Positions 1-5,874 of a stretch of DNA of 9,814 nucleotides are shown piece after piece. The notes under the pieces are model-generated. The model did not search any database and was not told the origin of the DNA. It was given only the letters and a program-made list of their open reading frames with translations. This stretch comes from Alphaproteobacteria bacterium UBA1218. Its GTDB lineage: Bacteria; Pseudomonadota; Alphaproteobacteria; Rs-D84. Position 1 is the stretch's first letter. Each line of letters opens with the position of its first letter. The stretch is from NCBI GenBank assembly GCA_002309215.1, contig DBXG01000010.1:188-10001 (forward strand). The letters are read 5' to 3'. The position numbers were made by a program, and so were the translations under genes.

Positions 1-3
1 GCA

Positions 4-20
4 CCCCTCCGCAGGAGGGG
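4..20. repeat. Perfect 7-bp hairpin at the left edge, probable end of a dispersed palindromic repeat
   Basis: Seen: arms CCCCTCC (4-10) and GGAGGGG (14-20) are perfect complements around a 3-nt GCA loop, followed by AACTTTCTGC. The stem is GC-rich in an AT-rich setting. Read on the minus strand, AAAGTTCCCCTCC plus its mirror resembles, from memory, palindromic intergenic repeats found in many gut-bacterial genomes; that is an inference. No T-tract follows on either strand, so it is not a typical terminator. The element is cut by the window edge. Confidence 0.4.
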
Positions 21-40
21 AACTTTCTGCTAGAGAAAAA

Positions 41-65
41 TAAAAAAACCGCCGGGGTGGCGGTT
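41..65 (-). terminator. Rho-independent terminator of rplM-rpsI
   Basis: Arms AACCGCC (47-53) and GGCGGTT (59-65) pair perfectly over 7 bp with a 5-nt loop. On the minus strand the hairpin is followed at once by a T-run, the complement of the A-run at 42-46. It lies 26 nt past the rpsI stop codon. On the plus strand the tail is only CTTTGTTTG, so termination in that direction would be weaker. Confidence 0.85.
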
Positions 66-90
66 CTTTGTTTGTAATTTCGGCAATCGA

Positions 91-609
91 TTAACGTTTG
101 CTGAACTGAGTAGAACGACGAGCCTTGTGGAAACCATAGTGCTTACGTTCAACAACACGACTATCACGTGTCAAGAATCCAGCTGCCTTTAACGCTTTGC
201 GTAATTCTGGTTCTGCTTTTTCCAATGCTTTGGAAATACCATGTTTTACTGCACCAGCTTGGCCAGATAAACCACCGCCAGATACCATTGCGACAACGTC
301 ATATGCGCCATCACGTTTTGTCACATCAAATGGTTGTGCCAAAATCATTTGCAACACTGCACGTTTGAAATAATCTTTCATAGCAACGCCGTTTACAACC
401 ATATTACCCTTGCCCGGCATCAGATATACACGTGCAACAGAATCTTTACGTTTTCCAGTTGCGTATGTTGCACCAGACAATTTTGTTGTTGCAACTGTAG
501 CCTTTGCGGTTGCTGATTTAGCAACGGTTGCTTTCTTTGCAGGGGCTGCTTTCTTTGCTGTTGTTTTCGCAGCTGGTTTTTTTGCTGCTGTCTTTTTAAC
601 TTCTGTCAT
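91..609 (-). CDS. rpsI: 30S ribosomal protein S9 (bS9/uS9) with a long Lys/Ala-rich N-terminal extension
   Basis: S9 is a small-subunit head protein whose basic C-terminal tail reaches the P-site tRNA. Seen: the core starts near residue 49 with ATGKRKDSVARVYL, followed by the family signature GGGLSGQAGAVKHGISKAL (about 111-129). The protein ends in RRSTQFSKR, where most bacteria have Pro instead of Thr. At 172 residues it is about 40 longer than the E. coli protein. The extra length is a Lys/Ala/Thr N-terminal stretch (about 1-43) with repeated AAKK-like units, probably disordered and RNA-binding. The start ATG overlaps the rplM stop by one base (TAATG), and an AAAAGGGG Shine-Dalgarno lies inside the end of rplM, so translation is probably coupled. 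The core is certain; the role of the extension is inferred. Confidence 0.98.
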   Translation of the reverse strand: MTEVKKTAAKKPAAKTTAKKAAPAKKATVAKSATAKATVATTKLSGATYATGKRKDSVARVYLMPGKGNMVVNGVAMKDYFKRAVLQMILAQPFDVTKRDGAYDVVAMVSGGGLSGQAGAVKHGISKALEKAEPELRKALKAAGFLTRDSRVVERKHYGFHKARRSTQFSKR

Positions 610-1082
610 TATTCGCCCCTTTTGTTTTTACGATTCAAACTACCAAAATCAATAACGATTGGATTTTGTGCAGAATGTTTGTGTTCTGCGCCAGCATATA
701 CATGCAATTTAGTCAAACGTTTGTTCGCCAATGCAACTGCTGTGCGACGACCCATCATGCGTTTAACAGCATTTGTAATCAATTTTTCAGGTTTTTCAGA
801 GCGCATCTGACCCAATGTGCGTTCTTTGGTGCTGCCTGTCCACAAAGAATGCCAAAAGAACTTTGTCTTTTCATCTTTGTGTCCTGTCAAAGCAACCTTG
901 TCCGCATTGATGATAATAACATGGTCGCCACAATCCATATTTGGTGTCCATGTTGGTTTATTCTTGCCACGCAGTATATTGGCAGCAAATACCGCCAAAC
1001 GACCCAATGTGCAATCTGTTGCGTCAATCAGATACCATTTGGCTTCTAATTCGCATTTTTTTAACGATTTTGTCGTTGTCAT
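609..1082 (-). CDS. rplM: 50S ribosomal protein L13 (uL13)
   Basis: uL13 is an early-assembling large-subunit protein that binds 23S rRNA. Seen: the 157-residue product has the family layout, with KWYLIDATDCTLGRLA (about 16-31), the LRGKNKPTWTPNMDCGDHVI block, a KEFF-like FFWHS segment, and the signature RMMGRRTAVALANKRLTKLHVYAG (about 108-131). Length is near the usual 142-155, with a few extra residues at each end. The start at 1082 has an AAAGGT Shine-Dalgarno about 8 nt upstream. It is the first gene of the conserved rplM-rpsI operon, overlaps rpsI by one base, and has its own promoter in the 99-bp gap after argS. Confidence 0.98.
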   Translation of the reverse strand: MTTTKSLKKCELEAKWYLIDATDCTLGRLAVFAANILRGKNKPTWTPNMDCGDHVIIINADKVALTGHKDEKTKFFWHSLWTGSTKERTLGQMRSEKPEKLITNAVKRMMGRRTAVALANKRLTKLHVYAGAEHKHSAQNPIVIDFGSLNRKNKRGE

Positions 1083-1114
1083 TGTTTTTTACCTTTGTTG
1101 TTGTTAAAAATAAC

Positions 1115-1140
1115 GTGCGTATTATGTCGCAAATACGCAC
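1115..1140. promoter_or_regulatory. 9-bp inverted repeat inside the rplM promoter: operator or argS terminator
   Basis: GTGCGTATT (1115-1123) and AATACGCAC (1132-1140) are perfect inverted copies with an 8-nt spacer. The repeat covers the -10 box and runs to the predicted start site, so it is largely absent from the rplM transcript and could act as a DNA operator. Alternatively, in argS read-through RNA it folds into a hairpin followed by GTTATTTTT, which would serve as a moderate terminator. Both readings are inferences. Confidence 0.5.
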
Positions 1141-1149
1141 AAAAGTCAA
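1121..1149 (-). promoter_or_regulatory. Sigma70-type promoter of rplM-rpsI
   Basis: On the minus strand TTGACT (1149-1144) and CATAAT (1126-1121) are separated by exactly 17 nt, each one mismatch from consensus. Transcription would start near 1114, giving a leader of about 32 nt to the rplM ATG at 1082. It lies between the argS stop and rplM. The start site is inferred. Confidence 0.75.
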
Positions 1150-1181
1150 GAAAAATCATTATGGTATTATATTACCGTATA

Positions 1182-2837
1182 TCACATTTCGTTTGGAATC
1201 TGTAATCCCATCAAATCTATGGCGATTGCCAATGTATCAAAAGCCAATTTTGCAATGTACAAACGCCCTGCCCGTAATTCTGGTGCGACATCATCGCGTA
1301 AAATTGGGCAGTTGTGATAGAAGTTGTTAGCCAGTTGGCATAAATCGTATGTGTAATTAGCCAATAAATCTGGTGCATGATTTTCACAAGCAGACAATAT
1401 CATACGCTCGAAATCCATAATTTGAATCAAAATATTGCGTTCATCAGATGATAATTCATACGTTTTCGGTTTTGTTATGGTTGTGTCGGCACGTTTTAAT
1501 ACAGAATTCAACCGAACAGCAGTATATAATATGTATGGTCCTGTGCGTCCTTCAAAACTAGTGATGGCTTTTGGGGCAAAAACATAGTCTGATTTTATAT
1601 CATGAATCAAGTCATTAAACTTTACTGCTGCCAACGCAATTTGGTTGATTGTTGTGTCATCAAGTGATTTGTTTGATTCGGCAACACGTTCCCGAACTGC
1701 CGCTTCTACCATGTCTAAAATATCGGATAAACTGGCGGTATTTCCATCGCGTGTTTTGAATGGTTTCCCGTCCATTCCTGTTATTGTTCCAAAGCCAACG
1801 TGTATTAAATCTGCCGTTGTGATATTCGCCATTTTTACCGCACGAAACAGTTGTTGAAAATGTAGTGTCTGGCGCGAATCGGTAAAGTATACAATTTTAT
1901 CAGGATTGTCATTTTTGTTTCTGTAATATATAGCAGCAACATCTGCAGCCGCATAACTGTTTGCGCCTGTATTTGTTTGGAAAATCAATGGTGGCATTGG
2001 CGCGTTATCTGCTTCATTACGAATATTTACAACCAAAGCGCCATCAGATTGTTCCAGCAATTTTTTGTTTTCCAGAATTGCTTTTGCATTTGGGATATAT
2101 TCAGATACGCCCTTTTCGCCCATAATCATATCAAAAGGCAATACATTCATTCTTTGGACAATGCTGTTCATTTGCGCCAAAGACATAGGGATAAATTCGT
2201 TATATATTTTGGTATATTCAGGATTGCCGCGTTGCAGTTCAGATGTTATTTCACGTGCATGGTTCAGCCATTTTTCGTCTTCGTTTGCACGTGCTGTAGA
2301 TGCAGGGTATATTTTGTTAAACTCTTCTGCGTCTTTGGGCATACCGTATTCCAAAATCCATGCAATAATCAGTCCCATTGGGCGTCCCCAATCGCCAACA
2401 TGATTATAACTTTTGGTTTTGTGTCCAACGAATTTTGCAATGCGATTGAAAGTATCGCCAACAACAATTGGACGCAAATGACCGATATGTAATGCCTTGC
2501 CGATATTATAACTGCCATAATCTAAATCTAACATTAATGATTTTTGTGTGGCAATGTGTTCGGGTATTATTGTGTTATTCAGAATAAAATTATCTTTTAT
2601 TTTAATGTTTATAAATCCGGGACCTGCGACAGAAACGTTTTCAACAAAATCTAGTTCTTGCAACTTTGGTAAGATTTCATTTGCTAATTCACGTGGATTT
2701 TTACCTGTTGCCTTGGCACCAACCATTGCTGCATTTGTAGAAAAATCACCAAAATCACGATTTTTTGGAACCTCCAAATTGGCAACAAGTCCAAGTTTAT
2801 TGTTTATCGCATCTGATACATATTTATATAAATTCAT
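1182..2837 (-). CDS. argS: Arginyl-tRNA synthetase
   Basis: This class I cytoplasmic enzyme charges tRNA-Arg with arginine using ATP. Seen: an N-terminal Add-1 domain (about 1-85, with VPKNRDFGDFSTNAA), the HIGH motif at residues 117-120 within GKALHIGHLRP, SYNHVGDWGRPMG (about 143-155), and FKTRDG (360-365) in the place of KMSK, as usual in ArgRS. The C-terminal DALR anticodon-binding domain (about 430-551) ends in RLYIAKLAFDTLAIAIDLMG. At 551 residues it is slightly shorter than the E. coli protein (577) but has all expected blocks. The start lies 16 nt after the histidine-kinase stop, with only a weak AGAGA upstream. No separate promoter is visible, so it is probably co-transcribed with the two-component genes, an unusual pairing. 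Confidence 0.97.
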   Translation of the reverse strand: MNLYKYVSDAINNKLGLVANLEVPKNRDFGDFSTNAAMVGAKATGKNPRELANEILPKLQELDFVENVSVAGPGFINIKIKDNFILNNTIIPEHIATQKSLMLDLDYGSYNIGKALHIGHLRPIVVGDTFNRIAKFVGHKTKSYNHVGDWGRPMGLIIAWILEYGMPKDAEEFNKIYPASTARANEDEKWLNHAREITSELQRGNPEYTKIYNEFIPMSLAQMNSIVQRMNVLPFDMIMGEKGVSEYIPNAKAILENKKLLEQSDGALVVNIRNEADNAPMPPLIFQTNTGANSYAAADVAAIYYRNKNDNPDKIVYFTDSRQTLHFQQLFRAVKMANITTADLIHVGFGTITGMDGKPFKTRDGNTASLSDILDMVEAAVRERVAESNKSLDDTTINQIALAAVKFNDLIHDIKSDYVFAPKAITSFEGRTGPYILYTAVRLNSVLKRADTTITKPKTYELSSDERNILIQIMDFERMILSACENHAPDLLANYTYDLCQLANNFYHNCPILRDDVAPELRAGRLYIAKLAFDTLAIAIDLMGLQIPNEM

Positions 2838-2853
2838 GATGAAATCTCTTTAA

Positions 2854-4134
2854 TTACAATGGTAAAACTACACGAACCTTTAAACCACCCAAATCACTGT
2901 TTTCTAAGAATATCTGACCACCATGATTTTCAATGGCTGTTTGTGCTATGGATAAACCAAGCCCTGTTCCCCCGGTGGATTCACTGCGCGATTCGTCCAG
3001 ACGAACAAAAGGCTGTAATGCTTGGGCTTTTTTATTATCTGGGATACCTGGACCGTCGTCTTCTATGATTACAGTGACCGAATCGTCTGAATCCAGTTCT
3101 GATATTTTTATTGTTTTTTTCGCATATCTTGCCGCATTTTCAATGATATTAGTAAAAGCGCTGGTCAATGCGGATGGACGCGCATAGAACTGGACAGGAG
3201 TGGACGGAAAATCCAAAATAATATTTTTCTTTGGCGCTGCATCACGTGCAATTCGTGTCAATGTTGCGGGTAATTCGGTTGCTTGCTCTATCTCAGGCAT
3301 TTCGCCACGTGCAAAAGCCAGATAACCATTCACCATTTCGGTCATACGATCAATATTATGTAATAAATCTTCTTTTTTTGCAGAATCTGTTTCAACTGCC
3401 AAACGCATACGTGTCAAAGGTGTTTTCAAGTCGTGCCCTACAGCGTTTAACATATCTGTTCGCGTTTTGTTATATCTGTTCAAGCGTTCCTTCATAGTTA
3501 TCATTGCGGTGGCAGCCTCCCTGATTTCTGAAGAACCGGTTGGTTGAAAGCCGGGAACGTCCATGCCACGACCGAATTTATTAGCAGCCTTGGCAATTTT
3601 ACGTATACTGCGTGTATGAAATACAACAAATGGCGATACAAGTGCAGATACTATTAATATAGCACCAATCAACCAAATCAAAAACACTTCTGCGCTAGTG
3701 GAATAAATACGGTACATTGTTGTCGCAAAAGTAGCGATTTTTCCATCTTTTGTCGGAATATCTACGAATAATAAACGGTTTGCGCGGTCAACATAAATAT
3801 TCGCAGGTTGTTTCAATCGTCTTTGTAAGTCGTTTGCTAAACGACCTGCCTCTATTGAATTATTGTCATTTTTAGACGGGCGATTTAATTTTTCATTTAT
3901 GCTGACGTTTATACCAATATCGTGCGCCAACATTTTTACAGATTTGTCATCACCTTCATCCATAAAATGCATCATAGTTGTTATTTCGCCAGACAGAGTG
4001 CGTGCCAAAGTTGCATGAACACGACGCCAGTGGTTCCCGAAAAACGCATTTGCAACAATCAAAAGCGCAACAATCAGTGGCAATAACACCATTAAAATCG
4101 TTCGCCACAAAAAACTGCGAGGTATCAATCTCAT
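2854..4134 (-). CDS. EnvZ-type sensor histidine kinase
   Basis: An inner-membrane kinase that autophosphorylates on His and passes the phosphate to a response regulator, most likely the one encoded 4 nt upstream. Seen: TM1 (about 10-32), a periplasmic sensor region (about 33-147) starting with the EnvZ-like GNHWRRVHATLARTLSGEI, TM2 (about 148-172), and HAMP (about 173-225). The H-box AVGHDLKTPLTRMRL has the phosphoacceptor His at 234. The ATPase domain has N-box NIIENAARYA (329-338), G1 DDGPGIP (359-365), F-box FVRLDES and G2 GGTGLGLSIA (388-397). All catalytic boxes are intact in 426 residues. The upstream signal is weak, so translation may depend on the preceding gene. The ligand is unknown; the architecture suggests osmotic or envelope sensing, but this is family-level inference. 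Confidence 0.93.
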   Translation of the reverse strand: MRLIPRSFLWRTILMVLLPLIVALLIVANAFFGNHWRRVHATLARTLSGEITTMMHFMDEGDDKSVKMLAHDIGINVSINEKLNRPSKNDNNSIEAGRLANDLQRRLKQPANIYVDRANRLLFVDIPTKDGKIATFATTMYRIYSTSAEVFLIWLIGAILIVSALVSPFVVFHTRSIRKIAKAANKFGRGMDVPGFQPTGSSEIREAATAMITMKERLNRYNKTRTDMLNAVGHDLKTPLTRMRLAVETDSAKKEDLLHNIDRMTEMVNGYLAFARGEMPEIEQATELPATLTRIARDAAPKKNIILDFPSTPVQFYARPSALTSAFTNIIENAARYAKKTIKISELDSDDSVTVIIEDDGPGIPDNKKAQALQPFVRLDESRSESTGGTGLGLSIAQTAIENHGGQIFLENSDLGGLKVRVVLPL

Positions 4135-4138
4135 ATTT

Positions 4139-4780
4139 TTACCGTTTAGTGTTTACAATTTTATAACCCATTCCGCGAACAGTTATAATATCTATGTTTG
4201 ATGATACACTATTTATTTTATTACGCAAGCGTTTTGCGACCATCGGTGTAGCCGATACAATGTTTCCAAACGGTTGAGTTAAACTTTGTAATAATTTTTT
4301 TTCTTCGTTTGACAAAGAAAGCAATTCCTTGGTTCCTGTATTATCCGATTTTATAAAAAATTCACCATCTGAATATATTAAACAAGTCGGCAACACGTTC
4401 TGGGGTTGGGTTGGGTTTGTGCGGTTTGTGATATTTTTTAATCTAAGAACTAATTCTTGAAATTGAAATGGTTTCGGTAAGTAGTCATCCGCCCCCTCGG
4501 CCAGACCACTTATTGCATTATCTGAACCAGACATAGCTGTTAACATAATTACAGGTGTTGTATCACCTTTTGCACGAATTTGTTTCAGAAAACTGAGTCC
4601 ATCTTGACCCGGCATCATTCTATCAAGTACCATCGCATCAACAGATATGCGTCCCAATATCTCATGGGCGGCTTCTGCAGAATCTGCTGTAAAAACAGTA
4701 AAACTTTGTTTGCGTAATCCATTTGTTAACGTGTCACGCAACATTTTATCATCGTCAATAACAAGAACGCTTTTGTTCAT
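4139..4780 (-). CDS. OmpR-family response regulator with a shortened winged helix
   Basis: The expected phosphorylation partner of the adjacent kinase. Seen, numbered from the ATG at 4780 (213 aa): a complete receiver domain with acidic pocket IDDDK (8-12), phosphoacceptor D53 in VLDRMMPGQDG, T81 and K103 (LPKPF). An Asn/Pro-rich linker follows (about 118-132). The C-terminal domain keeps the OmpR N-terminal sheet, LSLSNEEKKLLQSL and the wing ITVRGMGYKIV, but the region between GNIVS and RLRNKI seems about 11-14 residues shorter than in typical family members, leaving little room for helix 2. A longer frame begins with GTG at 4822, but it would overlap the upstream gene, and the receiver begins naturally at MNKSVLVIDDD. 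The upstream stop is 10 nt away and no Shine-Dalgarno is visible, so coupling is likely. Confidence 0.92.
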   Translation of the reverse strand: MNKSVLVIDDDKMLRDTLTNGLRKQSFTVFTADSAEAAHEILGRISVDAMVLDRMMPGQDGLSFLKQIRAKGDTTPVIMLTAMSGSDNAISGLAEGADDYLPKPFQFQELVLRLKNITNRTNPTQPQNVLPTCLIYSDGEFFIKSDNTGTKELLSLSNEEKKLLQSLTQPFGNIVSATPMVAKRLRNKINSVSSNIDIITVRGMGYKIVNTKR

Positions 4781-4790
4781 TTGTTTATTT

Positions 4791-5714
4791 TTAGTCGTCC
4801 AGTGCATCAACAGCATATTCACCCGGTTTTATTGTTCGGCCAGGATAATTTTTGCTGTCTGCGTTTTTATATGTAGCAGCACGAAACTGCATACCATTTG
4901 TTGTAAACTCTGTTTTGAATACAAGATATCCTGTGCGACTGCCCATTGTTGGTCCCTGCATTCCCAAAGAATAATAACCACCAATTAAACCATAATCTAA
5001 ATCTATATAATCAATATTTAATAATAAAGACACATTAGACATACCATCGCTGGTTAAATTACAGGCAAATTCGCGATTCGTGAGTGTAGCCTGGGAATTA
5101 TTGGGGACAGATATATCCATAATTGTTGGCTCACACATGCGTTGGATTCCGTTCACAACGAATTCATAGGTCATAGTGACTGTTGCGCGTGACAAGCCTG
5201 TGGACAGATTTACCTGGGAAATGGTCGCCTTTGGTATTTTAACCAGCGCATTTGCGATGCCTGCGCGCACCGGAAAAGATATTCCAGATTGCAGGCAGCT
5301 GCGCGAAAACGGATCTGCCTCACATATATATAATCTTGAATGGGCGTTAGTCATAAACATATTTGCCAAACTGTTAAACAAAAATGTACGTGTTATACGG
5401 TTGTTTAAACGGGTGCAATTAAAATCGCGACAAATAACGGTTGGTCTTTCTGTGAAATCTACGCCAGGGTGCATATATGCTTCTTCACTGCGAACATCGT
5501 AAATCATCTGGTCATAATCCATTTCATCATCCATATTCATGAATTCTGTTTCAGGAATAAAATTCGGATCATTTGGATACGCATAGTAAGACTGGATTGG
5601 AACCTCATTATAAACAGTCTGAAATTCATCATAAGTGTAATCCATGTACTCTCCTGCACAAACTGCTTGTGCACAAAACATCAGTATCCCAGCGGATAAA
5701 ATGAATTTTTTCAT
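4791..5714 (-). CDS. Secreted six-cysteine protein of unknown function
   Basis: I do not recognise this family. Seen: residues 1-20 form a clear Sec signal peptide (MKKF, hydrophobic ILSAGILMF, ending AVCA before GEY), so the 287-residue mature protein is exported. There is no Cys at +1, so it is not an obvious lipoprotein. Residues 21-85 are rich in Tyr, Asp, Glu and Met and look unstructured. A folded part follows with six cysteines at 95, 100, 131, 140, 194 and 218, an even number that could form three disulfides. No further membrane segment or known catalytic motif is apparent. Alternating hydrophobic residues (about 165-275) suggest a beta-rich fold. The start has an AAAAAGG Shine-Dalgarno 8 nt upstream. 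It leads the operon with the response regulator and kinase, so it may be a periplasmic input or an output of that system (inference). Confidence 0.88.
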   Translation of the reverse strand: MKKFILSAGILMFCAQAVCAGEYMDYTYDEFQTVYNEVPIQSYYAYPNDPNFIPETEFMNMDDEMDYDQMIYDVRSEEAYMHPGVDFTERPTVICRDFNCTRLNNRITRTFLFNSLANMFMTNAHSRLYICEADPFSRSCLQSGISFPVRAGIANALVKIPKATISQVNLSTGLSRATVTMTYEFVVNGIQRMCEPTIMDISVPNNSQATLTNREFACNLTSDGMSNVSLLLNIDYIDLDYGLIGGYYSLGMQGPTMGSRTGYLVFKTEFTTNGMQFRAATYKNADSKNYPGRTIKPGEYAVDALDD

Positions 5715-5735
5715 AGTATTAACCTTTTTCTCTCT

Positions 5736-5754
5736 TATATGATAATATCATATA
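5736..5754. promoter_or_regulatory. 19-bp palindrome at the start of the secreted-protein/two-component transcript
   Basis: TATATGATA (5736-5744) and TATCATATA (5746-5754) are perfect inverted copies around a single base. The element lies a few bases downstream of the predicted start site (about 5758) of the minus-strand operon, where a repressor would block transcription. The near-absence of a loop favours a DNA-binding dimer site over an RNA hairpin. AT-rich background raises the chance of coincidence. Confidence 0.45.
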
Positions 5755-5764
5755 TTTAATAAGA

Positions 5765-5794
5765 ATAATAAAATATTTTTGTGGGGTGTGTCAA
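5765..5794 (-). promoter_or_regulatory. Sigma70-type promoter of the secreted-protein/two-component/argS operon
   Basis: On the minus strand a perfect TTGACA (5794-5789) is followed after 18 nt by TATTAT (5770-5765), one mismatch from consensus. Predicted start is near 5758, leaving a leader of about 43 nt before the ATG at 5714. It is the only good promoter seen upstream of the four-gene run. Confidence 0.7.
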
Positions 5795-5808
5795 AGCAAA
5801 AATATTTT
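5770..5808. repeat. 12-bp inverted repeat flanking the -35 box of the minus promoter
   Basis: AAAATATTTTTG (5770-5781) and CAAAAATATTTT (5797-5808) are perfect inverted copies separated by 15 nt, and that spacer contains the TTGACA box. Each arm also contains a self-complementary AAAATATTTT core, so the two sites are equivalent in either orientation. Possible roles are a pair of regulator sites or curved A/T-tract DNA. Function is inferred from position only. Confidence 0.4.
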
Positions 5809-5810
5809 TA

Positions 5811-5852
5811 TTGAAAATAATGCTTATTTTGTTTTATAAATGTTGGTATAAT
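5811..5852 (+). promoter_or_regulatory. Promoter(s) of the hydrolase-ruvB-tol gene run
   Basis: The clearest element is an extended -10, TGGTATAAT (5844-5852), with a perfect TATAAT at 5847-5852 and no good -35 at normal spacing. A second possibility just upstream is TTGAAA (5811-5816), 18 nt, TATAAA (5835-5840). Either would drive the gene starting at 5875, which has an AAGGTG Shine-Dalgarno at about 5862-5867. Confidence 0.6.
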
Positions 5853-5874
5853 ATATAAAACAAGGTGAAATAAT

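Noticed and set aside
1..33. Reading frame 1 (APLRRRGTFC then TAG at 31-33) as the tail of a convergent gene
   Set aside because: Only ten codons are visible, they coincide with a perfect palindrome, and the composition does not resemble the neighbouring genes.
1977..2492. 171-codon plus-strand open frame inside argS
   Set aside because: It lies antisense to a fully conserved essential gene, its translation is rich in Cys, Phe and His with no recognisable domain, and it has no ribosome binding site.
4780..4822. GTG start at 4822 extending the response regulator by 14 residues
   Set aside because: It would overlap the end of the upstream gene by 32 bases, and the added residues are not part of the receiver fold; the ATG at 4780 begins the domain naturally.
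5715..5874. Divergent AT-rich region as a replication origin
   Set aside because: No DnaA-box cluster (TTATCCACA-like) is visible and silent-site bias does not change sign here; divergent promoters explain the region.
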